From contig CAJHZI010000589.1 of NCBI GenBank assembly GCA_905160935.1, positions 735,001 through 799,000 on the forward strand: a DNA stretch of 64,000 nucleotides, in the 5' to 3' direction. A model generated the notes under the pieces. It saw only the letters and a program-made list of their open reading frames with translations. It made no database searches and was not told the origin of the DNA. Origin of the DNA: Enchytraeus crypticus (Eukaryota; Annelida; Clitellata; Enchytraeida; Enchytraeidae). Positions 20,911-32,807 of the stretch are shown one piece after another (position 1 is the first letter of the stretch; each line of letters opens with the position of its first letter). The position numbers and the translations under genes were made by a program.

Positions 20911-23390
20911 AGTGCACTGCCTACTGGAAGGTCCATGGTATATAACGCCTCCACTCTTCTCTGTCTTCCGCCTTCCTCTTCATTTCCACATATGAGTGGG
21001 TCTTTAAATCATCTAACATACCTAATCTCGGTCTGCCCCTGTCTCTTTTTCATTCCGTTCTACCTTCTACGACCTCTTTTAGTAGACTTTCCCCCGTTAG
21101 AACGTGTCCTATTTAACTCTTCTTTCTATTTCTTAATACATTTATCAACTGTCTATCTGTGCCAACTCTCTCCAGAACTTCCTCATTTGTAGCCTTTTGA
21201 GTCCAGCTAATGCTCTCCATTCTTCTCCAAATCCACATTTCCAATGCCTCCAGTTTCCTAATATCTTCCTTCCTTAAGGTCCATGTTTCACATCCATACA
21301 TTACCGCGGTCCAAACCAAAGTTTTCACTATCTTTATCTTTGTGTCTTTCTTTAGACTTTTTGTTAATAGTCCTTTTCTATTACCAAAGGCCGCTTTTGC
21401 AGGTGCAATCCTACGGCATATTTCCGTCTCACATTTCTCGTTATCGGTAATAGTATGACCCAAATATTTGAAACTCCTTACCTGTTCCATCTCGTACCAT
21501 TTATTGTGATATTAACCTCACCTTTACTATTGGACACTCTCATAACCATGGTCTTTCTTATATTAATCTTCATGCCATATCTCAATGCCGCTATTCAGCC
21601 TAACCATTATCTTCTGCAGTCTAATCTCGCTGCCTGCTATCATTCCTTGGCCATCTGCAAATCGTACATCTTGTAACAATTTCCCTCCTACTTTTATTCC
21701 TTCTTCCATGTCTTCCTCCATCATTGCCTCAGCGCAAATGTTAAACAGCAGCAGCGAAATGCTACAACCTTGTCTTACTCCACGTCCTATTTCACCTTCT
21801 TCTGAGTATTCTCGTTGGATTTTGATTACTGCTTTTTGATTCATGTACAAGTTTAAAATTAGTCTTCGATATCTCCAGTCAATTCCTATTCTTTTTAAGA
21901 TATTCATCATCGTTATCCAATCAATCCTGTCAAAGGCCTTCTCGAAGTCTGCAAAACATACAAAAACGTCATTTCCATATTCTAAGCTTCTTTCGCATGG
22001 AACTCGCATTACCCCTATTGCTTCTCTTGTGTCGCATCTTTACCTAAAACCAAATTGTGTCTTGCTCAGTATCATCTCTGCTTTCGACTGAATGCGATTA
22101 TTTACTATCTTTAATAAGATCTTCGATGCATGAGGTATTAAACTGTAATTCTGTAATCCGAACACTCAACAGAATTGGCTTTTTTTGGGAATTGGGATCA
22201 TCACTGACTTGGTAAAATCGTCTGGCCAAATACCAGTATTGTACACTTCCATACATACCTCCATTAACTTATTGAGTGTTTCTCCTTCCAACATTTTCAT
22301 AAATTCTGCTGGGATTTCATCTATTTCGGCGGCTTTCCTGTTCTTCATGCTATTCATTGCAGAATAAATTTCCTCCTTCATTATATCGGGGCCCCTTTTA
22401 TCGTTTTCTATGATATTTTCTTCTTCTATTTTAAAATCCTCTTGAACTGGTTTCCCAGCATTATCATACAATTCCTCAACATATTCTCTCCATCTTTCTT
22501 TTACTTCTTCCAGCTCTGTCTTCAATTTCCCATCTTTACCCATTATACTAATGTTCTTTGCATCTCCTTTCTTTTTCTTATCGGTTCTTGTTAATATCCT
22601 GACTTTCTGGTATAATAGATCCGACATCCCTCTTCTATCATATTCTGCTAAATCATCACACTTTTCACTCCGCCAACGATCTTTTGCTTTGTCTGTAATT
22701 CTTCTAAGTTCATAGTTTAAGTTTCTATATTTCCTTCGGCCATAACTGGTGGCAATAGTTTTCCATTTCCTCCTTTCATCCATTTTGTCTAGCATCTCGC
22801 TTGTGATCCAAGGTTTTTTTAGCTGTATTTGCTTTAAGAAAGCCATGAACTTCTTTTGCACCTATTTTAATGGCCTCCTTTAGCTGACACCATCTTTCAT
22901 TTACCTCTGTTCTTTCGTAGTCCTTCATTTCTTTAACTTCTCTTTCCATTGCTTCGTGAAACTGATTTCTTTTCTCGTTCAATCCGTTCAAATTCCATCT
23001 CTTACTGCTTTTCTTCTTAAGTATTTTCTTCAGCTAAAGCCCTACTTTTGCCATTACTAGATTGTGGTCTAAATTAACATCGGTACCTGGATAAGCCCTT
23101 GAATTTTTCACACTATTCCTGTACTGTTGCTTTATCAGAATATAGTCTATCTGGTATCTTCCCTCGTTTCCGGTGCTTCCTGGTTTCTTCCACGTGTAAG
23201 GCCTTCTCTTCTCATGTTTGAAAAAAATGTTGGTCACCACTAATCTCATTCTAATACAAAAGTCAACCAATTTCTGTCCTCTCTCATTTCTTTTTTATAG
23301 ACCATATTCCCCAACTTCATTTCCATCTCTCCCTTCACCCACCACCGCGTTTCAATCCCCCATAACTATCACTTGATCAGCAGGGTCAAT
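20910..23390 (-). mobile_element. LINE A (RTE-like), longest copy: endonuclease plus reverse transcriptase
   Basis: The best-preserved family A copy, on the minus strand. Order 5' to 3': end of an apurinic endonuclease domain at 23034-23390 (RYQIDYILIKQ; catalytic SDH-like triad reads LDH); linker 22166-22991; reverse transcriptase 21563-22009 with FVCFADFEKAFDRIDW, GRGVRQGCSISLLLFN and FADGQGM, where the second catalytic Asp of the FADD box is Gly; and C-terminal 21113-21490 with YGCETWTLRKEDIRKLEALE. The terminal RGRPRLGMLDDLK region follows. A normal element would need another 0.5 kb or more 5' of 23390. Stops and the FADG change show it is dead. Confidence 0.9.
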
Positions 23391-23559
23391 ACAAAAAATA
23401 AATAGGTTTTTATATCTTAATGCAATAATTGCAATTGTTAGAGTCCTTCTAGACGATGATTCACAATTTGCATTAGCAGCAAGTTATTATTTAGTTCTTT
23501 ATTTATTGTTCTCTCCCTCTCTTTCTCTATTGGCAACAAACAGGGATCCAGGATTTAGG

Positions 23560-23690
23560 TTATTGATAGAGCATTCGTGTTATAATTTATAAACGAAACT
23601 GAATAATATCGGGTGGGTTAGTACTTGAATGGGTGACCAATTTGGAAAACTGAGTGCAGACAGCATTGACTGATAAACATTCTTGCCAGA
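23560..23690 (+). mobile_element. 5S-like composite SINE, partial copy S2
   Basis: Starts GGATTTAGGTTATTGATAGA and contains TCGGGTGGGTTAGTACTTGA and ATGGGTGACC. This matches the 5S rRNA intermediate element and box C better than the other copies do. The body shared by S1, S3 and S4 is missing. Confidence 0.7.
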
Positions 23691-23756
23691 TAAACCAAAG
23701 ATTGAATCGAATCCATACGGACGGACTTACAATGTTTTCTTGAGTTTTGTAGAGGG

Positions 23757-23850
23757 AGAGATACGCTAAACTCAGAAAGATACACTAAACTCGAAAAGAT
23801 ACGCTAACCTCGGCTCGGTTTGTAAAGGGAAAGATACGCTAAACTCACAA
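23757..23850. repeat. Minisatellite of GATACGCTAAACTC-like units
   Basis: Four imperfect units of GATACGCTAAACTC separated by AGAAA or GGGAAA spacers. Confidence 0.7.
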
Positions 23851-24068
23851 ATTTACAATGATTAAATTAGTTTTTGTTTTCCAGATGGGCAAACTGAAAC
23901 CAAGTTGTAGGAGCTTGGTGGTGTCAGATCGATGTAATATAATGGACCTTAAGGTTTTATTTCCTATCTATTCCCCACCGTGACGATCCCAAAAATTGAA
24001 ATATAGCCACATATTCATAGGAAAGTTCGTTTACATCGAGTAAAATCGTTACGATAAATATAATTAAA

Positions 24069-24105
24069 GATTATTAGTAATAATCGTAGCTTATTACTAA
24101 TAATC
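24069..24105. repeat. Perfect 15-bp hairpin in MOB3 intron
   Basis: GATTATTAGTAATAA and TTATTACTAATAATC with a 7-base loop, 300 bases downstream (on the minus strand) of the exon at 24404-24519. Confidence 0.85.
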
Positions 24106-24403
24106 ATAGAGCTAGCGAGGGGGGGTTATCTTTCCCTTATCTTTCAGATATTTATTCTAAAAAACGAGCTACTGTTTTATACCTCTAGATTTTACAGTAT
24201 CAAGTAAACCCTGCTTCAATACCCTACCTCTCCTGTTTATTACTTTGTACGACTCTTGCAAGTACTAAACATACTATATATTATAGTGAGAAATCATACT
24301 GTTTTTGTTTATTATCAAATTTATTTAAACAGCAACTTGCGAAAAACATTACAAGAAACTTATTAAAACATGATTTAAATAAAAAAAGTAGATAGTGACA
24401 AAC

Positions 24404-24519
24404 CGCTCCAATGCCGACAAGTTTATCAAAATGGTGGATGTAGATGTGTACAAAGACACGAAAGAGACGAGTCATAATCTTCTTTACACAGGGCATATAG
24501 TTCTTTGGAAATGCTGTAC
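24404..24519 (-). CDS. MOB3: MOB3-type protein, internal exon with zinc-binding histidines
   Basis: 116 bases between the acceptor TTGATATAG (24521-24520) and the donor GTTTGT (24403-24398). With the G carried over from the previous exon it reads GTAFPKNYMPCVKKIMTRLF, then RVFVHIYIHHFDKLVGIGA. The HIYIHHFD segment carries the two zinc-ligand histidines of MOB domains; the cysteine pair is in the exon at 45013-45106. The upstream intron is phase 1 and the downstream one phase 0. The donor is GTTTGT rather than GTAAGT, so it is weaker than the other three. Confidence 0.94.
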
Positions 24520-24959
24520 CTATATCAATTGATTAACAACAACAAAATTGCAATAAAAATAAAATATAAAAATATTGCTGAAATAATTGCATATATTAGA
24601 AAAAAGGTGAAGAAGCACGGAATGGATACCAACAAAATTTTTGAAAATATTTAAGCATTGTGGAATTATGCATGAAAGTGACAGATATATTGTGGTATTA
24701 TGCATGGAATTGTACAGTACCAGTACCTTGGCAGAAGATTTCGGTAAAAGAGCGATGATTCAAATTCTCAAAAATGAACTGCCATTTTTAAATATTTGTT
24801 AATCTCAGTTGTCACGCAAACAAAATAATTAGTGTCATTGAATGTTATAGACTACATAATGTCATAGACTACAGAACAATATGAGTAATGGCGCGTATGT
24901 CTTAAAATTATTAAATAATAGAATTTAATCATAATTAGATGTGATCCTAGCATTCTGTT

Positions 24960-25110
24960 TAACTTATACATTAGTTTTCGAAAAGAATATGATACTAGAG
25001 AAACAATAAAGGTATTGCGAGTTATATGTGAAAAAATAAAAATATGGAAATGATATCTTCATAAGCTTTGAAGATTTTAAAAATGCTTCTGATAGAGAGA
25101 GTGAGAACCA
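24960..25110 (+). mobile_element. LINE A reverse transcriptase remnant
   Basis: One frame gives DTRETIKVLRVICEK, the counterpart of DSREAIEVMQVLCER in the LINE A copy at 48106. After that only the order of residues is recognisable, with many stops. Very old. Confidence 0.5.
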
Positions 25111-26854
25111 TGATCATTTATTTGTGACTTAATCAAAATATACACAAAGCTGCATACAATGAGACAAAATATAAATAAAACGGCCGTCAGAAAGAGCACA
25201 AAAGACCTTTGCGAGACCCAAGAACAAGAGAAAGAGTCTCAAGGTTACCTAGCAACCAAAGTAATTAAACATGAATATGAAGACATCCGAAAACATAATA
25301 ATGCCAATCCATTGCAATCATCTCACATTAATTCCTGAAAATATTTTAATTTTTTTCCAAATAAATTATCCTCAAAATGTATCAGAAAGGAACTGAATTA
25401 TAAGAGTCAAGGAGACCTCCATAGCATAAAATGATGGAAAGATTTTTGCAAAACTTTATTAAGTTAAGTAGAAATTATTAGCAATTTCATGGCCTTTTTA
25501 ACTCTGAAATATTGTTCATGTGGTATCCCTTAAAGTCCGATAGTTCCCCTTTAAAACTTTAATAAATTAATTTTTAAGCAAAAATCATTAAATTTTTAAA
25601 GTTAAATATATTTACTTATATAACTGTTGCATATAATAATCAAAGACAAAAAATATTACGGAATAGAACCTAAAATAACCTAAGCCGTCTAAGACCGTTT
25701 AAACTGCTCGTAACCGATAGTGTTATCAAGATAACATTAGAAATGATAAGAAAAGTGTCTTCTTAATTTTTATGCAATATAAAAGTGTCAAGGTCTCTAT
25801 AGTTCATTATATTATTTTAATCCTAAAACATTGACCTCGGCCTCGAGCAGCTCGCTGAGTTTAATCTAAAGGTTTTATTCACGAAGGCGTGTTTAAAAAA
25901 TGAAATGAAATTTATTAAATAAAACACGAATTAAATAGTACTTACCGACAGTGTACAAAGAAACGAATATATCCAATAGTTCTAACGCGCATAATAAAGT
26001 AAATCGAGATACAATCCAAAATAAAATATTCGATCGCAAATTTAACACATAGGCCTAGGATTATATGCACAAATTTATATATTAGTAATCCAACGTTTAA
26101 ATTTAAATAACAACCACAAAACTACTTTAGAAATTCTACCGTAAGAACCTCGGTATTCCACGTTAGCACACTTAACAAAGCTATCTCTGTTCTCTTGTGT
26201 TTCCTTTTACCACACTTAAGGTCTCCACGGTATTATTTGCTCACAGATAATCCACTATCGTCTATGGCGTCAAGACGAGAAAGATCTATACCTTTCCTAA
26301 TCTCTTTCCAAACACGTGTTCTCCCTTCTAAATCCTTTTCACGTGTCCTTGTAAACAAACCTTCACCTCTCCAATTCTACTCTGTCCAGACTGGCCTGAC
26401 AATCAGGAGCTCTGAAACTATTGAAGCCCCGCCCACGACGGAGATCTGAACAGCTGACTCGTATTATCTTAGCTTTACATATAATGTATTAGGCTAGCAT
26501 ATAACACTTTGCCTCCTCAGTTACAAAACTTATATACACTCTTTAATACAACATATATGTGATCCTGACAAAAAGTAATTACATGCACAGAGTATTGGCC
26601 TATAAATTAAGTTATTTAACTACGAAAATTTTGCAAAATCAGATTTAATTGCTAGGTGTTACGTACATTAAATTTCATTCAGTTACATTAGATAACATAT
26701 CTCTATGACTATCAATTCGACTTTCGAAGATTTGGTTATCAAATTTAATGATTTTAGAAGATATTTTCATTATAATATATCATGAATTATGTGGCATCCG
26801 TGGTTACATGTAGTGAAGTGAACTGTCCCAGAAACGAAGATTGATCTACGTCAC
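25111..26854. other. Unassigned AT-rich MOB3-intron sequence
   Basis: About 1.7 kb without a supported gene. The open frame 26195-26449 has no recognisable domain. The region precedes the Polinton remnant and may include its non-coding decay, but I cannot show this. Confidence 0.4.
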
Positions 26855-27205
26855 GCGATAGAGAAGGAAATGGGACCCACTGGGTGTCTTTATTGCAAGA
26901 ATGGCAAATGTTGATATTTTGACAGCTTTGGATTTCCATCCCCTATCGAAGTGAAGGAATTTTTTGTAAAGCTCAAGAAAGGGACTTTAACGCATTCAAA
27001 ATTCAAGCACCAAATGAGGTCATCTGCCGTCATTACTGTATTTATGTGTCATATAACCTGAATAATGGATCCTTATTCATAGATGTATTAAATGAATTCT
27101 TTGAAAGAAACAATTTTAAAAATTATTCATATTATATAAAAGACATGGTAGACTCAGATATTGATTACGCAAGAGAGTATCAGACAACTGTTGGTAGAAG
27201 CTAAG
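26855..27205 (+). pseudogene. Polinton (Maverick) adenovirus-type cysteine protease remnant
   Basis: A Thr-His-Trp (26875-26883) aligns with the catalytic His motif of adenovirus-type (Ulp1-like) capsid-maturation proteases. YFDSFGFP follows about 12 codons later. A Cys-Arg-His-Tyr-Cys block (first Cys codon 27025-27027) sits where the nucleophile motif is expected. At least two frameshifts and an in-frame stop break it. It lies just upstream of the ATPase remnant, a gene combination of Polintons and adintovirus-like elements. An ancient integrated copy, not functional. Confidence 0.72.
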
Positions 27206-27244
27206 AAAATAGGCATCATGATATATTTCCTATTCACATTCAAA

Positions 27245-27775
27245 TGATCATAGCTCCGGTTGTGGTAAAAAAAATTAGTGATAGATTTTATAATGAGGAA
27301 ACTTGCGTATTACGACAGTATAATGATATATACAACGACATCAAATCAAGACGCTTACCAGTGTCTTAGACTTTGCAATAAAGAGTCAAAAAAGAAGTCA
27401 AAAACAAATAAAGATATTGTTACTTTTCACAGTCCTGACGATGGAATTGTGCAACCATCTGAACTCGATAAGAAAAAGCCTCATGTGTGTAATTTTTGAT
27501 GAGGTCATGAATGAAAATCAAAAGGTTACGGCTGATTATTTTTGTCAAGGTAGGCACAAAAACGTAAATGTATTATATCTTTGTCAAAGTAAATATCAAC
27601 TGAAAAGGCACGACATACGCCAAAATACTAACGTCTTTATTTTATTTCGACAAGATGTGAGGACCCATAAATATTTCTACGACACACACATAAGTAGTGA
27701 TATGTCATCTGATGAATTTGAAAAAATATGCAAAGAAGCGTGGAAAAGAAAGCACGGATCTCTCTTACTCTTTAG
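27245..27775 (+). pseudogene. Polinton packaging ATPase (FtsK/HerA-type) remnant
   Basis: A degenerate P-loop (SSGCGKK) lies at about 27253-27273. A Walker B (CVIFDEVM) is near 27486-27509, followed by QGRHKNVNVLYLCQSKYQL and the C-terminal MSSDEFEKICKEAWKRKHG. These motifs are those of the A32-like genome-packaging ATPase of Polintons. At least two frame changes, near 27275 and 27480, and stop codons inactivate it. A short piece of the 335-bp element (27768-27835) cuts its 3' end. Confidence 0.8.
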
Positions 27776-28016
27776 TTTACTGCCAAGTGACAGGTTCAAG
27801 GTACATACTCATATTCAAAGTCTGGATATATTGCAGTAAATCCCTAGGAGGAACCTGATTGTGGTCGATATTTATTAAATTACAATAAGATGTACATAGT
27901 ACTTCTCAATACATAATAATAGATAAAAATACATAATACATAATAATACATATTAATACATAATAGTGCATAATAATACATGATAATACATAAAAATCTT
28001 AAATACATTAAAAAAT

Positions 28017-28260
28017 GGTAAACAGGATTGTTTTCTCAGGGAATGACGCCCCTGCCCAGTAAACGTTAGTCGAAGCTGAGGCACAGGGAGCCCACTTCGT
28101 CATAAGCAGAATATTCCAAGAATAATGGTATATCAAAAAGATCCATTTGTATGTCGACATTTAGAGGAAAAAGGAAGATAGAGAGTAACGGAGACGTTAT
28201 ATATCATGGACCTGCCAGTAGGCAGTGCACTGAGAGAGAGATAGAGAGAATAAAATATTA
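28017..28260 (+). mobile_element. Chimeric short retroposon (unique 5' part + LINE A 3' end), copy 1
   Basis: The 5' unique half contains GGGAATGACGCCCCTGCCCA and GTTAGTCGAAGCTGAGG. The 3' half is the last 110 bases of LINE A, ending CTGCCAGTAGGCAGTGCACT and (GA)n. Copies with the same junction are at 44487-44730 and, reversed, at 60655-61000. Confidence 0.75.
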
Positions 28261-28269
28261 AGTAATATT

Positions 28270-29740
28270 GATATTAGTCGATATATAAAAGCAAAGAACG
28301 CAGCGAAACAACTGTTTCTCAATAAAAAACTTGGAAATCAACGATCATATTAGAATCAAGCAAAATTATTTAAACAGTTGATTGTTACTACAAGAGAAAC
28401 AGCTAAAGCCATAGAACAAAAGATTGTTAACGATAGACAGAATCTGAACAATGTTTTAATTCCCTTAAAGTAATAATTTCAGGGTAACCACTCTCTAGAC
28501 CATAACAAATTCCCTGACTTTTCCAGTGAGCTTCGACATTTCGTTACCATCGCAGCATCGATTTCTATGTTGGAAAACAATGTCAGAAATGATTTCTAAA
28601 CAATAAAAGTTTGCTAATTGCTATTACATTTTACACTGATAGATCTACAGTGTATAAAATTAGGCCTTTTTTACATGTTTTGAAGTGTTGCCATTACTTT
28701 CTGATTACTGGTTACCCGTAATATTACACTGATTACTGGTTACCCGTAATATTACAAACACATTAAAGGTTTATTGACTGCTTCCTATGACTGCATAGGA
28801 AGCAGTCATTTCAATTTTGCCAACAATTGGCGTCCGTCTTAGTGTTGGAACTTTTCATACTAAAAATGTTAAGAATTCCAAAATTCTATTTTCCCTGACT
28901 TTTCCCTGACCACTTTCAAATTCCCTGACTTTTCCAGGTTTTCCCTGTTTTCCAGAAGAGTGGTCACACTGTAATTTATACGTTCAAATGACCAGAGAGA
29001 ACTGTTGCAAGGTCAGCTGTTTTATGCTACTGAAAATAGCGCAAGTGGGACATCCTACTGCCGAATAAACACCGGTTAAAGATACGTCCGCTGATAAGTC
29101 GGCCATACTAACTGATTTAGATAAATTGCTAAGCGATAGTGACAAAGAAAATTTACAAGATATGAGCCTACCATTACTTAGCGAAGTCATAAAGCAAAGA
29201 AATTATGCACAATATATAGGCAAAAATTTAAAAAGGATGACAGAGAAAAACTAATATATGCATCAAGACGCGAGACATTAGAAATGTATCGTATATCATT
29301 TAAAGAACAATGGAAGGCCTTAAATTACAAGAGTGGTGAAGGATTAAAAAAGAAAAAGAAGATAAAACAAAGGCGTGGCATTGATTAGACTTAAAGAAGA
29401 TCAGGTTGTATATTATGAAAATCGAGATCGATTGGTTCATCTACTGGATGAAAATATTGCTGCTCTACATGATGGAAACAATGGAGTGTAATACCGCAGT
29501 TAGTATTTTGAATGAACTACTAAGAATCGGAGCAATCACGAAGGGGTTATACGACGATATCTCTAGAAATAATTTTAAAGTCATATAGAATGGCTTAAAT
29601 TATTTCTATGGAGCAAAACAATCGATTTCGCTACACATCTAAATCCTCCAATAAGATTTGAACCACAGAGAGTAAAAAGAAAAATAGAAGAAATAGATTT
29701 TTTCTCGCCCCCTCGTCAAATTTATACTAATATGAGCTGA
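28270..29740 (+). pseudogene. Decayed Polinton-like coding remnants
   Basis: Short coding-like runs follow the ATPase on the same strand: RYIKAKNAAKQLFLNKKLG at about 28280-28337; VSILNELLRIGAITKGLYDD at about 29503-29562; and Lys/Glu-rich pieces at 29090-29390. They are broken by stops but keep a coding character and consistent strand. They may be the small Polinton open frames next to the ATPase; individual functions cannot be assigned. Confidence 0.4.
28775..28808. repeat. Perfect 15-bp hairpin
   Basis: TGACTGCTTCCTATG and CATAGGAAGCAGTCA with a 4-base loop. Just upstream is a direct repeat of GATTACTGGTTACCCGTAAT (28703-28722 and 28732-28751). Confidence 0.9.
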
Positions 29741-29980
29741 AAATGCACCAATTTTTAATAAATAAAAATGGGGGCATTAATTTCCTATTCCCTCATTAGT
29801 GTACCACAGTTGATGCATATATTACCAGTTTAAAGCCTCGCTATTATAATGTCGCTTTAAAGCTCAGTTATTATAGTGTCGTTTTAAAGCCTCGTTATTA
29901 TAGTATCGTTTTAAAGTACCAAAGTAACCGAATCCCTCACTAGTATACTTCTAGTAGCAACCCGATCTGTCACGTTCTCT

Positions 29981-30975
29981 CTCTCGCTCTCTCTCTCTCT
30001 TAGTGTACTGCCTACTGGCAGGTCCATTGAATATAAAGCCTAAACTCTTCTCTGTCTTCCTCTTTCCTTTTCATTTCCACATGAGTGGGTCTTTAAATCA
30101 TCTAACATACCTAATCTCGGCCTGCCCCTGCCTCTTTTTCCTACCATTCTACCTTCTATGACCTCCATTAATAGACCTTCTCCCCATAGAATGTGTCCTA
30201 TCCAACTCTTCTTTCTATTTCTTATTCCGTCTATCTGTACCACTCTCTCCAGAACTTCCTCATTTGTACCTTCGAGTCCAGCTAATCCACTCCATTCTTC
30301 TCCAAATTCACATTTCCAATACCTCAAGATTCCAAATTTCTTCCTTCCTAAAGGTCCATGTTTCATACAATAGCGTGGTCCAAACCAAAGTTTTCACTAT
30401 CGTTATCTCTGTGTCTTTCTTTAGACTTTTTGTTAAAAGTTCTTTCCTATTACCAAGGACGCTTTTGCTTGTGCAATCCTACTGTATATTTCAGTCTCAC
30501 ATTTCCCGTTATCGGTTATAGTCTTTTTATTCTTCTTCAGTGCACTGCCAAGTGGCAGGTTCAAGGTACATATTCATACTCAAAGTCTGCTTTCTCGCTC
30601 CTTAAGAGCACTCCTTAGATCAACAAGTTAATCCCTTCACAAAGTCTATGCCTTATCGATACCTATATAGTATAGTATAGGTATGACACAAATATTTGAA
30701 ACTCCTTACCTGTTCCAATTTCGTATCATTTATAGTTATATTAACTTCACCTTTATTATTGGTCACTCTCATAACCATGGTCTTTTTGATATTAATCTTC
30801 AAGCCATACCTTAAAGCTGCATCGTTCAGCCTATCAATTATCTTCTGCTGTCCAGTCTCGCTGTCTGCTACCATTCCTTAGTCATATGCATATCGTACAT
30901 ATTGCAACAATTTTCCTCCTTGTTTTTATTCCTTCTACCATTCTTTCTTCCATACCTTGCCCCGTCATTGCCTAA
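29981..30975 (-). mobile_element. LINE A 3' region
   Basis: Starts at a (CT)n run and TTAGTGTACTGCCTACTGGC (30000-30019). The minus-strand coding text includes TNEEVLERVVQIDG, KSWIGHILWGE and, beyond the insertion at 30521-30665, GLKINIKKTMVMRVTNNKGE. Two frames are open for about 100 codons each but offset. Confidence 0.85.
30521..30665 (-). mobile_element. 335-bp element fragment inserted in LINE A
   Basis: Contains CACTGCCAAGTGGCAGGTTC and GATCAACAAGTTAATCCC. It is flanked by TATAGT-like sequence, and LINE A resumes at TATGACACAAATATTTGAAA. Confidence 0.65.
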
Positions 30976-31690
30976 TAAAATTATGATACAAAAAACGGTT
31001 GCAGAAATTAAAGAAATTACAGTTCAACAAGTAGTTAGCCATTTAAGAAATTACGCTACTGATCTTTTTAGTGAATAGCCACTCTCTTACAGAGGTATTA
31101 ACAGGCCAAATGTTTTCATTAAATAGAAGATCCTTTTACTTTTCTTCACAGCATACTAAAAGGCACTCGATTTAAATTCACGGCCGTCTTTAGCCTAACC
31201 TGAGAGTTTCTTACAGTATATATCATGAATGTTATAGTCTGAGAGCATATCCTTGATCTCATCAGCTGAGGTGTTGAGGTGTAATCTGCCCACAAATATT
31301 GATATTTTTTCAGCAAGGCCTTCACTTTACTGGTTACTTCGGTCAATTTCTTTCCAGTGATAGCTAAACGGGGCTGAAGTTTAGCAATTTTTTGACGACT
31401 AACATGAATATAATCGTCGTTCACTGAACTGCTGCTGGGGCCAGTTGATGAGTTAGGAACGGAGCAGACATTGTTGGAAGCTATGTCTGCCTATGACATA
31501 GTTTGGTCAGAGCGTGATGTTGTTTGATAAGAAGAGTGTAGAGTCATTCTAGAATTGACTGTAGATTGAGGAGTATTCTGAGTGAAACAAGGAGGAGGAT
31601 GTGTCAGAAGTGATTGAGGTATGAGAGCGGAATGATGAGTTTCTTGTTTCTGATAGACTAGGCTGGGTTATGAAGTTATCGATCTTGAAA
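30976..31690 (-). mobile_element. LINE D ORF1 C-terminus and ORF2 start (inverted twin of 49640-50340)
   Basis: Minus-strand frame 31146-31424 gives NDDYIHVSRQKIAKLQPRLA, then SKVKALLKKY. It is nearly identical to plus-strand 49870-50260. Together with 31690-31890 it forms an inverted duplication of about 0.93 kb with 49402-50340. Confidence 0.8.
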
Positions 31691-32659
31691 ATGATTGGAG
31701 TTGACTACAGAAATAGATTTAACTTCAAATTTAAACTTGAATCAGAAAGCAATAGACAAAATCCATCAAGCATTCACTGAGGAGAGTGAAATAGGACAGG
31801 GTTGGTGTGGTGAAATGCAAAACCCTTGTCTTGTAGACAAGGGTTTTGCATTTCTCCACTACTGTTCAACCTCTTTGCCGAGACGGTAATTATGGAAGCG
31901 ATAAAAGGCACATAGGAAGGATTAATTATTTTAGGTAAATTGCTGAAAATGTGAGATTTGCAGACATTCAAGGCATGCCTGATTATAGTGAAGTAGGATT
32001 GAACAAGGATTATAACGTATGGTTTGAAAGACAAGGTATTAAGGTATGACGGAAAAAGATTAATATAAAAATACAGAGTGATGAGAGTGTCTAGGAGCAA
32101 CAGAGACGTAAATATCACACTGAATAATTCACGATGAGAACATATAGGAAGTTTCAAATATATGAACCACACCGTTTCGGATGAGTAAAGTGTGAGACGG
32201 AAATTAAATGTAAGAATTAAATAGGCAAACGACATTCCGAATGGAGAATGAACTCCTAATAAAAGAAAAACACAAAGATAAAGATTCGCAAAATATTAGT
32301 GTGGACGAAAGTCCTGTACGGCTATGAAATGTGAACGTTAGTGAACGAGGCTATCAGGAAACCAGTGATTAGAAATGTATTTATGCAGAAAGATGAAAAA
32401 TATTAGTAAGACTCTAAAGAATACAAGTGAAGAAATTGAGTCGGCACAAAAAGGCAGCTGAAACAGAGATAGGGCATACTATAAGGGAATGGTGTAATAG
32501 AAGGAAGGATGCAAAAGGATGGAAAAGAGTTAGAAGCAGACCGAGACATTAGATTTTAGTTGATTTGTCGAAAAATTCGTTTATAGAGATGGACAGGAAG
32601 GCGAGCATAGAATTGTTTGGATCAGTCAAGTGCCATCATGGATCTGCGCTAGACAGTGC

Positions 32660-32690
<31 letters not shown>
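31690..32690 (+). mobile_element. LINE A-like element (subfamily A'), decayed
   Basis: Begins in the reverse transcriptase (LNQKAIDKIHQAFTEESEIG) and runs through degenerate palm and C-terminal text to a 3' end with a CCATCATGGATCTGCGC motif and (GA)n at 32659-32690. At 31812-31854 a 19-bp inverted micro-duplication disrupts the RQG motif. Confidence 0.7.
31812..31854. repeat. Perfect 19-bp hairpin in the RT motif
   Basis: GAAATGCAAAACCCTTGTC, loop of 5, and its exact complement. The right arm is the native coding sequence (RQGFCIS); the left arm is an inverted copy of it. The same structure is at 49434-49476. Confidence 0.95.
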
Positions 32691-32694
32691 AAAA

Positions 32695-32763
32695 CTTGAT
32701 TAAAAATATTTACTTTTTAATCAAGTACCTGTTGGTGACTACTATTTTTTAGTAATCACCAAC
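32695..32763. repeat. Two adjacent hairpins downstream of a MOB3 donor
   Basis: Hairpin 1: CTTGATTAAAAA with TTTTTAATCAAG (12 bp, loop 7). Hairpin 2: 32731-32744 with 32750-32763 (13 of 14 pairs, loop 5). They lie 45-113 bases into the intron after the exon at 32808-32941. Confidence 0.85.
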
Positions 32764-32807
32764 ACCTATAACACTTATAGTAATATAACGTTAGCACTAG
32801 CACATAC

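Noticed and set aside
26195-26449. 84-codon open frame on the plus strand
   Set aside because: No recognisable domain, no splice context and no match to the neighbouring Polinton.
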